Assembly (NCBI GenBank): GCA_024638385.1
Contig: JAHEKJ010000023.1
Span: 1,572 to 37,941, forward strand
Reading direction: 5' to 3'
DNA length: 36,370 nucleotides
Source of the DNA: Gammaproteobacteria bacterium
GTDB taxonomy: Bacteria > Pseudomonadota > Gammaproteobacteria > GCA-001735895
Of this stretch, positions 30,577-36,370 are shown in pieces (the stretch's first letter is position 1; every line of letters begins with the position of its first letter). Position numbers and translations under genes: made by a program. The notes under the pieces were generated by a model, which was not told where the DNA came from, made no database searches, and saw only the letters and a list, made by a program, of their open reading frames with translations.

Positions 30577-30989
30577 GCGAACCAAGACCCGACTTTCGCC
30601 TCGATCACACGATGATCCGGGTGTTCGACCAGGAAAAGACGCTGGATTTCTATACCCGGATTCTCGGCATGAAGATCCTGCGCCAGAACGAGTACCCCGA
30701 GGGCCGCTACACCAACACCTTCGTCGGCTATGTCGGCGAAGACGAGGGCACGACGATCGAGATGACCTACAACTGGGACCAGGCAGAGCCGTACGACCAG
30801 GGCAACGCGTGGGGCCACCTCGCGCTCAAGGTATCGGACGTCTACGCGACCGCCGAGTACCTCAAGTCGCAGGGCGTCGAGTTCGTGCGCGAGCCCGGCC
30901 CGATGAATGCCGGCACGCGCATCATCGCGTTCTTCAAGGACCCGAACGGTTATGTCATCGAACTGAACGAACCGCTCGGAAAAGGCTAG
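30573..30989 (+). CDS. gloA: Glyoxalase I (lactoylglutathione lyase)
   Basis: The 138-residue product is a compact, single-domain glyoxalase I. It turns the methylglyoxal-glutathione hemithioacetal into S-lactoylglutathione in the cytoplasm. The four metal ligands fit H12 (RLDHTMIRV), E63 (TTIEMTY), H82 (AWGHLALKV) and E130 (GYVIELNEP), in the order H-E-H-E of Ni/Co-type bacterial GloA. The length matches E. coli GloA (135). ATG at 30573 overlaps the Rieske stop by four bases, so the two are translationally coupled. This is an unusual partner: it suggests that a reactive aldehyde or glutathione adduct is made by, or along with, the Rieske enzyme. Confidence 0.92.
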   Translation: MSEPRPDFRLDHTMIRVFDQEKTLDFYTRILGMKILRQNEYPEGRYTNTFVGYVGEDEGTTIEMTYNWDQAEPYDQGNAWGHLALKVSDVYATAEYLKSQGVEFVREPGPMNAGTRIIAFFKDPNGYVIELNEPLGKG

Positions 30990-31448
30990 CCGGGCGCCGG
31001 GTAATCTCCAGGACGTTCTACTTACAGACCTGTCTCACGAAATACTGATTCGTGATCTCCGCTACATCCAGAACCCTGGCAGGTTTGCTCGTCGCGTGAA
31101 ACAGGTTCACCTGGCGTTGGTTCGGGACTCGTGGCGATCCCCCGAATCAGACGCTGAAGTGTCACGGCCGGGAGGCTTTTTTCGATCCTGAGCAGACCAT
31201 TTCACGACTTTCACCCCGCGGCTCGACCGCGGGATCCAGTATATTTGGTTCAGGCACCTGGTCCATGACTCCGACCCTGGATTCCGGCTTTCGCCGGAAT
31301 AACGGCAATTGGCCGTATTTCGGTCATGGCGATTGTCTGCTTACGAACAAACTGCTTTTCAGTCATGAAGCATCCGAGCCTGCAGGCGAGCTTAAACCGA
31401 GAATCAGTCTAAAATGCGCGTCCCCTATTTCCCAGGGAAAAACGCCGA
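30990..31448. other. Long non-coding gap with two perfect hairpins
   Basis: This 459-base stretch has no convincing gene. It holds CCCGCGG-ctcga-CCGCGGG (31215-31233) and ATTCCGGC-tttc-GCCGGAAT (31281-31300), the second flanked by CTGGATTCC and AACGG in the style of dispersed GGATTCC-type repeats. An open frame without a good start runs to a stop at 31189-31191 (LRYIQNPGRFARRVKQVH...). It could be a decayed gene but is not supported. GC is lower toward the yajD side. Confidence 0.5.
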
Positions 31449-31817
31449 TTACTTTTTCTTATCGAGCATTGACGCCAGGTCTGCGAACGGATTATAGGTT
31501 TCCTCTTTTTTTTGCTCTTTGGTCGTAGAATCACCGTAGCCTGAGTCAACAAAGCGGGAATGCTCGTTATCATGGCAATAGACACATAACAACTCCCAGT
31601 TGCTACCATCAATCGGATTATTGTCATGATTATGGTCACGGTGATGAACTGTCAGCTCGTGCAGATTGTTCTTGTTGAACTCGCGGGCGCATCGACCACA
31701 TACCCAGGGATACATTTTCAATGCCCTGCCGCGATAACTTTTCTCCCTCTCTTCCCTGGCTATGCGAGCCTGCGAGATAACGCGATCAAGTTTGTCAGTG
31801 GAATTATTTGACGACAT
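31449..31817 (-). CDS. yajD: YajD-type HNH nuclease-family protein
   Basis: The 122-residue product matches E. coli YajD in size and layout: RGRALKMYPWVCGRCAREF, then NLHELTVHHRDHNHDNNP with the HNH core (HH...H), GSNWELLCVYCHDNEHS with the second zinc CxxC, and a C-terminal YNPFADLASMLDKKK. The two Cys pairs (CGRC, CVYC) hold the zinc finger of the HNH fold. YajD's role is not established; HNH proteins are usually nucleases. ATG at 31817 is used. It sits alone in a patch with clearly lower GC than its neighbours, which hints at separate ancestry or relaxed composition. Confidence 0.93.
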   Translation of the reverse strand: MSSNNSTDKLDRVISQARIAREEREKSYRGRALKMYPWVCGRCAREFNKNNLHELTVHHRDHNHDNNPIDGSNWELLCVYCHDNEHSRFVDSGYGDSTTKEQKKEETYNPFADLASMLDKKK

Positions 31818-32086
31818 TTAGGTTATCTAGTGAATTGTGATTTCGGTCCTCAGTTTCTGCATCCATCGTAACCTTGAGTTGAATGTAAATATTACAACGA
31901 TATCGATGGATTTGTTTGTTCGAAACATTTCAAAGGTGCCCGTATGTGGTCGAAAGCAGCAGCCTGGAGCCGATTCGTGAGAGTCTGCCTGGCGGGAGAT
32001 ACGGCTTCGCGCAAAACGGTGAAGTCGGTAAGTTTGCCCGGGATGACGCAGTCTCGCGTCTTCCCGGGCAGACAGGGTGCGCCGAA
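31818..32086. other. AT-rich gap upstream of yajD with a bidirectional hairpin
   Basis: The 269 bases before yajD's start are AT-rich near 31850-31930 (for example GTAAATATTACAACGATATCGATGG), where its promoter would lie. Near the gabT end, a strong interrupted stem at 32035-32070 pairs TGCCCGGGA with TCCCGGGCA and GACGC with GCGTC around loop AGTCTC. It sits 16 bases past the gabT stop and is a good terminator candidate for the gab operon, though no U tract follows on the minus strand. Confidence 0.5.
32035..32070 (-). terminator. Hairpin after gabT
   Basis: Stem halves TGCCCGGGA/TCCCGGGCA and GACGC/GCGTC are separated by one T-T mismatch, with a six-base loop. It lies 16 bases beyond the gabT stop codon. 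The missing U run lowers confidence in intrinsic termination. Confidence 0.55.
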
Positions 32087-33406
32087 CTAGACCAGTTCGG
32101 CGAGGCTTTTCTCGAGGATGTCGAGACCCTCGTTCATCAGCGCCTCGCTGATGTTGAGCGCCGGCAGGAAGCGGATCACGTTGCCACGCACGCCGCAGGA
32201 CAGGAGCGCGAGGCCGTTCTCGTAGGCCTTGCCGACCAGTGCTTTGGTCAGGTCCGCGTCGGGTTGCCCGGCGTCGCCGTCCTTGATCAGCTCCATCGCC
32301 ATCATCGCGCCGTGGTTGGTGCGCAAATGGCCGATGACCTTCGGGTATTTCGCCTGCAGCGCCTGTAGGCGCATGCCGAAGACGCCGGCGACGCGAGTCG
32401 ACGCCGCGTTCAGATCTTCTTCCTCGATCACGTCGATCATCGCCAGCGCCGCGGCGCAGCCTAGCGGCGAGCCGGCGTAAGTGCCGCCGAGGCCGCCAGG
32501 CAGCGGCGCGTCCATGATCTCGGCCTTGCCGACCACCGCCGCGATCGGGTAGCCGTTGGCCATGCCCTTGGCGACCGTGATCAGGTCGGCCTCGATGCCG
32601 GCCTGCTGGTGGCAGAACCAGGTGCCGGTGCGCGCGAATCCGCTCTGGATTTCGTCGACGATCAGCACGATGCCGTGCTCGTCGCAGAGCTTGCGCAGCG
32701 CCTGCAGGAACTCGGCCGGCGCCGGGTAAAAGCCGCCCTCGCCCTGTACCGGTTCGATGATGATCGCGGCGCAGTCTGACGGGTCCAGGTCGGCCTTGAA
32801 CAGGTTGTCGACGGCCTTCAGCGATTCTTCGACCGAAACGCCGTGATACTCGATCGGGAACGGCGCGTGGTAGATCTCGGCCGGGAACGGACCGAACAGG
32901 TTCTTGTACGGCGTGATCTTGCCGGTCAGGCCCATCGCCAGCATCGTGCGGCCGTGGAAGCCGCCGTTGAACGCGATGACGCCGCGCCGCCCGGTGTGGG
33001 CGCGCGCGATCTTGACCGCGTTCTCGACCGCCTCGGCGCCGGTAGTGACGAAGATCGACTTCTTCTTCGACGGCCCGGGCGCGAGTTCGTTGAGTTTTTC
33101 CGCCAGCCGCACCGACGTGTCGTAGGGCGTGACCATGACGCAGGTGTGGCTGAACTTGTTGACCTGCTCGGTCACCGCGGCGGTGATCTTCGGGTGGCAG
33201 TGGCCGGCCGAGACCACCGCGATGCCGGTGCCGAAGTCGATGTAGCGCTTGCCCTCGACGTCCCACAGCTCCGAGCCCTGCGCGCGCTCGATGTAAACCG
33301 GCGCGATGTTTCCCTGGCCGCGGGCGACGGCGTCGTCCTTGCGCGCCTGCCAGTCGTGATTCGAAAGCCCGTCGAACGCGGGCGCCTTCAGATTCGCTTT
33401 ACTCAT
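32087..33406 (-). CDS. gabT: 4-aminobutyrate aminotransferase
   Basis: The 439-residue product is a class III PLP aminotransferase. It moves the amino group of GABA to 2-oxoglutarate, giving succinic semialdehyde. Seen directly: TTGAEAVENAVKIARAHTG (PLP phosphate region), FHGRT, IEPVQGEGGF, VDEIQSGFARTG (D251) and the Schiff-base Lys in ITVAKGMANGYP (K280). The length fits GabT (about 425). The paired SSADH gene strongly supports GABA over ornithine or acetylornithine as substrate. ATG at 33406 overlaps the gabD stop (ATGA, 33403-33406). It is the last gene of the gabD-gabT operon and ends before a hairpin. Confidence 0.93.
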   Translation of the reverse strand: MSKANLKAPAFDGLSNHDWQARKDDAVARGQGNIAPVYIERAQGSELWDVEGKRYIDFGTGIAVVSAGHCHPKITAAVTEQVNKFSHTCVMVTPYDTSVRLAEKLNELAPGPSKKKSIFVTTGAEAVENAVKIARAHTGRRGVIAFNGGFHGRTMLAMGLTGKITPYKNLFGPFPAEIYHAPFPIEYHGVSVEESLKAVDNLFKADLDPSDCAAIIIEPVQGEGGFYPAPAEFLQALRKLCDEHGIVLIVDEIQSGFARTGTWFCHQQAGIEADLITVAKGMANGYPIAAVVGKAEIMDAPLPGGLGGTYAGSPLGCAAALAMIDVIEEEDLNAASTRVAGVFGMRLQALQAKYPKVIGHLRTNHGAMMAMELIKDGDAGQPDADLTKALVGKAYENGLALLSCGVRGNVIRFLPALNISEALMNEGLDILEKSLAELV

Positions 33407-34866
33407 TGGTCGATACCTCCGAGACACATGTACTTGATCTCGAGGTAATCATCGAGACCGTATTTGGAGCCCTCGCGGCCCTGGCCGGATTCCTTGACTC
33501 CGCCGAACGGCGCCATCTCGTTCGAGATGATGCCCTCGTTGATGCCGACGATGCCGTATTCCAGCGCCTCGGCTACCCGCCATATGCGGCCGATGTCGCG
33601 CGAATAAAAGTAGCAGGCGAGGCCGAAGGGCGTGTCATTGGCCATGTCGATGGCTTCCTGCTCGTCCTTGAACTTGAACAGCGGCGCGATCGGGCCGAAG
33701 ATTTCCTCCTGGAATACGCGCATCTCGCCGGTGACGTTGGTCAGGATCGTCGGTTCGAAGAACTGTTTGCCGAGGTCGGAGCGGTGGCCGCCCGCGACCA
33801 TTTTCGCGCCCTTGGAGACGGCGTCCTCGATAAAGGCCTCCATGTCGTTGGCCGCTTCCTCGGTGATCAGCGGACCGATCTTGACGTCCTCGTCGGTGCC
33901 GGGGCCCATCTTGAGGCCGCCGACCGCGTCGGCGAGCTTGGCCGCGAACGCGTCGTAGCAGCTTTCCTGCACGAGGATGCGATTCGCGCAGACGCAGGTC
34001 TGGCCGGCGTTGCGGTATTTGCAGACCAGCGCGCCGGCAACCGCGGCGTCGAGGTCGGCGTCGTCGAAGACGATGAACGGTGCGTTGCCGCCGAGTTCCA
34101 TCGACGTGCGCTTGACCGTCTTGCTGCAGTCGGCCATCAGCTTCTTGCCGACCGGCGTCGAGCCGGTGAAGGTCAGCTTGCGCACCAGCGGGTTCGACGT
34201 CATTTCCTCGCCGATCTTGCTGGTCTCGCCGGTGACCATGTTGATCACGCCCGGCGGAATCCCGGCGCGCTCGGCGAGCTCGACGAAGGCGTAGGCCGAC
34301 AGCGGCGTCGCGTTGGCGGGCTTGCAGACGACGGTGCAGCCGGCGGCCAGCGCCGGCGCGATCTTGCGGGTCAGCATCGCGTTGGGGAAATTCCACGGCG
34401 TGATGCAGGCAACCACGCCGACCGGCTGCTTGATGCAGACGATGCGCTTGTCGTTCGACGGCTGCGGGATCGTGTCGCCGTAGATGCGCTTGCCTTCCTC
34501 GGCGAACCACTCGATGTAGCTGGCGCCGTAGGCGATCTCGCCGCGCGACTCGAACAGCGGTTTGCCCTGTTCGGTGGTCATGATCAGCGCGAGGTCTTCC
34601 TGCGCGTCCATCATCAGGTTGAACCACTTGCGCATGATCGCGGCGCGTTCCTTGGCGGAGCGTGCGCGCCAGCCGACCATCGCCGCGTGCGCGGACTCGA
34701 TCGCGCGGCGGGTCTCGGCGGTGCTGCATTTGGCGACCTCGGCGACGACCTCGCCGGTCGCCGGGTTCGTGACCGGGACGGTTCCGCCGCCGTCGGCGTC
34801 GACCCATTCGCCATTGATGTAGGCCTGGGTCTTGAGCAAGCCCGAGTCTGATAATTTGATGCTCAT
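33403..34866 (-). CDS. gabD: Succinate-semialdehyde dehydrogenase (NAD(P)+)
   Basis: The 487-residue product is a complete aldehyde dehydrogenase. It has TPWNFPNAMLTRKIAPALAAG with the NAD-binding Asn/Lys region (CKPANATPLS), FTGSTPVGKKL, the general base E257 in MELGGNAPF and the nucleophile C291 in NAGQTCVC. The CVC pattern, with a second Cys two residues on, is common in GabD. It oxidises succinic semialdehyde to succinate, completing GABA breakdown with the downstream gabT. ATG at 34866 is used. It is the first gene of the operon and is divergent, across 153 bases, from an Orn/Lys/Arg decarboxylase gene. Confidence 0.94.
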   Translation of the reverse strand: MSIKLSDSGLLKTQAYINGEWVDADGGGTVPVTNPATGEVVAEVAKCSTAETRRAIESAHAAMVGWRARSAKERAAIMRKWFNLMMDAQEDLALIMTTEQGKPLFESRGEIAYGASYIEWFAEEGKRIYGDTIPQPSNDKRIVCIKQPVGVVACITPWNFPNAMLTRKIAPALAAGCTVVCKPANATPLSAYAFVELAERAGIPPGVINMVTGETSKIGEEMTSNPLVRKLTFTGSTPVGKKLMADCSKTVKRTSMELGGNAPFIVFDDADLDAAVAGALVCKYRNAGQTCVCANRILVQESCYDAFAAKLADAVGGLKMGPGTDEDVKIGPLITEEAANDMEAFIEDAVSKGAKMVAGGHRSDLGKQFFEPTILTNVTGEMRVFQEEIFGPIAPLFKFKDEQEAIDMANDTPFGLACYFYSRDIGRIWRVAEALEYGIVGINEGIISNEMAPFGGVKESGQGREGSKYGLDDYLEIKYMCLGGIDQ

Positions 34867-34950
34867 GGGATGAATTCCGTAGAGGTTGGTTGCGAGGGCG
34901 AGAAGGATAACGATTTCGTCGCTCCACCTCAAATGAAATCCCCGGGGCTT

Positions 34951-34966
34951 GCGCGGCTTGCCGCGC
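34951..34966. other. Hairpin in the gabD/decarboxylase gap
   Basis: GCGCGG-cttg-CCGCGC is a perfect six-base stem in the divergent region, about 54 bases before the decarboxylase start. A weak -10-like TAAGAT (34983-34988) follows it for the plus strand. It might be a regulatory or leader structure, or chance in GC-rich DNA. Confidence 0.25.
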
Positions 34967-35019
34967 GGTGTCCGCATTCTGTTAAGATAGGCCGCAAAAC
35001 TGAGGACGGGGGACCAACC

Positions 35020-36370
35020 ATGCCCGATAACGGCAAGCGCGCAGGGCGCGCCGAGCGTACCAACCTGGATTTTTACCACAGCCCGACACAGCTGCGCTTC
35101 GACGCCTGGCACCGGCTCGAGGAAAATACCAGCCGGCTGCGCGAAAAACACTTGCGCAAGGCCGATAGTGCGGCATTGTCGAAGAAGATCCACGCCGAGC
35201 TGAGCATGCTCGATATCATCGAGGGTTACAGCGCTTTTCCGTCGGAGGACGATTTCAAGCTGCTGTGGCAACTGTTCGAGCACCAGGATTTCGGTCAGCT
35301 CGCGCGCGTGGTCGCGCGCACCGTGCGCGCGTTGACCAACGGCACCTACCGGTCACGCGAGATCAACCTGCAGGCGACGGCCGATCTCGAGGATACCGAC
35401 GAAACGCTACAAAATTTCGACGACGACCAGCAACAGCGGCCCTACTTCGAACTGCTGTTCGTCGACGAGAGCGGGCACGAAGACGTGCGCCGCCTGCGCG
35501 AAAGCCTGCGGGCCCTGCGCCGGCCCGAGGACGATTTTATCTACGACATCGTCGTCGTGCCGAGCTTCGAGGACGCGCTGATCGCGGTGATGTTCAACTA
35601 CAATATCCAGGCGGTCGTGATCCGCTACGGCTTTCCGTTGCGCTCGGTCAATCACCTCGAAATTCTGCAGCGCTACCTGTCCCGAATCGACGAATCGGAA
35701 TACGAGGATGCGCTCGATATCGAGCGTGGCCCGCTGCTCGGTAACGTGATTGCCGAGCTGCGTCCCGAACTGGACCTGTACCTCGTCACCGACGCCGCGG
35801 TGGAAGACATCGCCGGCAACGTCACGCAGAAATTCAACCGTATCTTCTATCAGCAGGAGGACTACCTCGACCTGCACCTGAATATTTTGCGCGGCATACA
35901 CGCGCGCTACGAGACGCCGTTTTTCACCGCGTTGCGCAAATACAGCCGCCAGCCCACCGGGGTATTTCACGCGATGCCGATCTCGCGCGGCAAGTCGGTG
36001 ACCAAGTCGCACTGGATCAAGGAGATGGTGCAGTTCTACGGCATCAATATCTTTCTCGCCGAAACCTCGGCCACTTCCGGCGGGCTCGATTCGCTGCTGC
36101 AGCCGCACGGCCCGATCAAGAAGGCGCAGGAACTGGCGGCGCGCGCGTTCGGCGCCCGGCGCACCTACTTCGTAACCAACGGCACGTCGACCGCGAACAA
36201 GATCGTCGTGCAGGCGCTGGTGCAGCCGGGCGATATCATCCTGATCGATCGCGACTGCCACAAGTCGCACCACTACGGCATGGTGCTGGCCGGCGCCCAT
36301 GTCTGCTACCTCGATTCCTATCCGCTGAACGACTACTCGATGTACGGCGCGGTGCCGCTGCGGGAAATCA
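35020..36370 (+). CDS. Orn/Lys/Arg decarboxylase-family protein, N-terminal part (runs off window)
   Basis: The visible 450 residues start at ATG 35020, with a G-rich Shine-Dalgarno-like stretch (GGACGGGGGA) just upstream. Residues about 1-290 form a long N-terminal region with a receiver/wing-like segment (YDIVVVPSFEDALIAVMFNYNIQAVVIRYGFPL). The PLP-decarboxylase domain then begins: ETSATSGGLDSLLQPHGPIKKAQELAA, FVTNGTSTANKIVVQALV and LIDRDCHKSHHYGMVLAGAHV. The PLP Lys lies past the window edge. Family enzymes decarboxylate ornithine, lysine or arginine to putrescine, cadaverine or agmatine. Being divergent from gabD-gabT links polyamine formation with GABA breakdown. Which amino acid is used is not clear from this part. 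Confidence 0.85.
   Translation, partial: MPDNGKRAGRAERTNLDFYHSPTQLRFDAWHRLEENTSRLREKHLRKADSAALSKKIHAELSMLDIIEGYSAFPSEDDFKLLWQLFEHQDFGQLARVVARTVRALTNGTYRSREINLQATADLEDTDETLQNFDDDQQQRPYFELLFVDESGHEDVRRLRESLRALRRPEDDFIYDIVVVPSFEDALIAVMFNYNIQAVVIRYGFPLRSVNHLEILQRYLSRIDESEYEDALDIERGPLLGNVIAELRPELDLYLVTDAAVEDIAGNVTQKFNRIFYQQEDYLDLHLNILRGIHARYETPFFTALRKYSRQPTGVFHAMPISRGKSVTKSHWIKEMVQFYGINIFLAETSATSGGLDSLLQPHGPIKKAQELAARAFGARRTYFVTNGTSTANKIVVQALVQPGDIILIDRDCHKSHHYGMVLAGAHVCYLDSYPLNDYSMYGAVPLREI

Noticed and set aside
30990-31191. Start-less open frame after gloA
   Set aside because: No good start codon, no recognised domain and no Shine-Dalgarno sequence; kept only as a possible remnant.
31265-31528. 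Plus-strand frame of 87 codons over the yajD 3' end
   Set aside because: It covers repeat hairpins and antisense of yajD, with no domain or ribosome-binding signal.
1-36370. tRNA, rRNA, CRISPR array, prophage or insertion-sequence transposase
   Set aside because: None was recognised on either strand by eye. Short repeats are present but no array with regular spacers and no transposase frame.

Overview
The window comes from a high-GC, protein-dense proteobacterial chromosome, most likely a gammaproteobacterium. Evidence for this is an E. coli-sized DNA polymerase II (PolB), a YajD-type HNH protein, GabT/GabD, a Fur-box-like site and an Lrp/AsnC regulator. It is probably an environmental, perhaps marine, heterotroph. 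This placement is inference: the window holds no rRNA or other marker. I see no tRNA, rRNA, CRISPR array, transposase or phage module. The dispersed elements are short inverted-repeat sequences ending in GTCATTGCGAG / CTCGCAATGAC: one cut by the left edge, and full copies at 8915-9003 and 27196-27323.

Layout. 50-3760: a DegT-type aminotransferase divergent from polB. 3892-5865 (minus): a GFA-fold zinc protein, an exported beta-propeller and an exported P460-like c-haem protein, the last two joined by an ATGA overlap. 5974-8868: a creatininase-like protein, an exported YHS protein and an acyl-CoA ligase. 9094-12605 (minus): a TMADH/DgcA-like Fe-S flavoprotein translationally coupled to an MttB-family methyltransferase, with a divergent LysR regulator (12699-13586). 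13590-14339: a truncated PAS/GAF protein. 14506-17823 (plus): a tight cassette of enolase-superfamily enzyme, SxxK hydrolase and EamA transporter. 17864-18562: an exported pentapeptide-repeat protein.

18577-21512 (minus): a phytanoyl-CoA-dioxygenase-like enzyme, a DAO-type FAD oxidoreductase and a GNAT acetyltransferase. 21595-23190: a small unknown gene and an Fe(III)-binding SBP, divergent around a Fur-box-like palindrome. 23314-26174: a GGDEF-EAL protein coupled to a family-3 solute-binding protein. 26171-27175: a MetX-like alpha/beta hydrolase. 27334-29284 (minus): an Lrp regulator then a glutamine-synthetase-family ligase, divergent from 29437-30989, a Rieske oxygenase coupled to glyoxalase I. 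31449-31817: yajD in a lower-GC patch. 32087-34866 (minus): gabD-gabT, divergent from a partial Orn/Lys/Arg decarboxylase at the right edge.

The theme is uptake and breakdown of small nitrogenous and oxygenated organics. Methylated amines are suggested by the MttB-like, TMADH/DgcA-like and quaternary-amine-type Rieske enzymes. Polyamine/GABA metabolism is suggested by the decarboxylase, the GS-family ligase, the DAO-type oxidase, GabT and GabD. Sugar-acid or lactone breakdown is suggested by the enolase cassette. Most operons use 1-4 bp stop/start overlaps. The most promising under-described units are the MttB-flavoprotein pair with no corrinoid protein beside it, the PhyH-DAO-GNAT cassette, the enolase-hydrolase-transporter cassette, and the Rieske-glyoxalase pair facing Lrp-GS.
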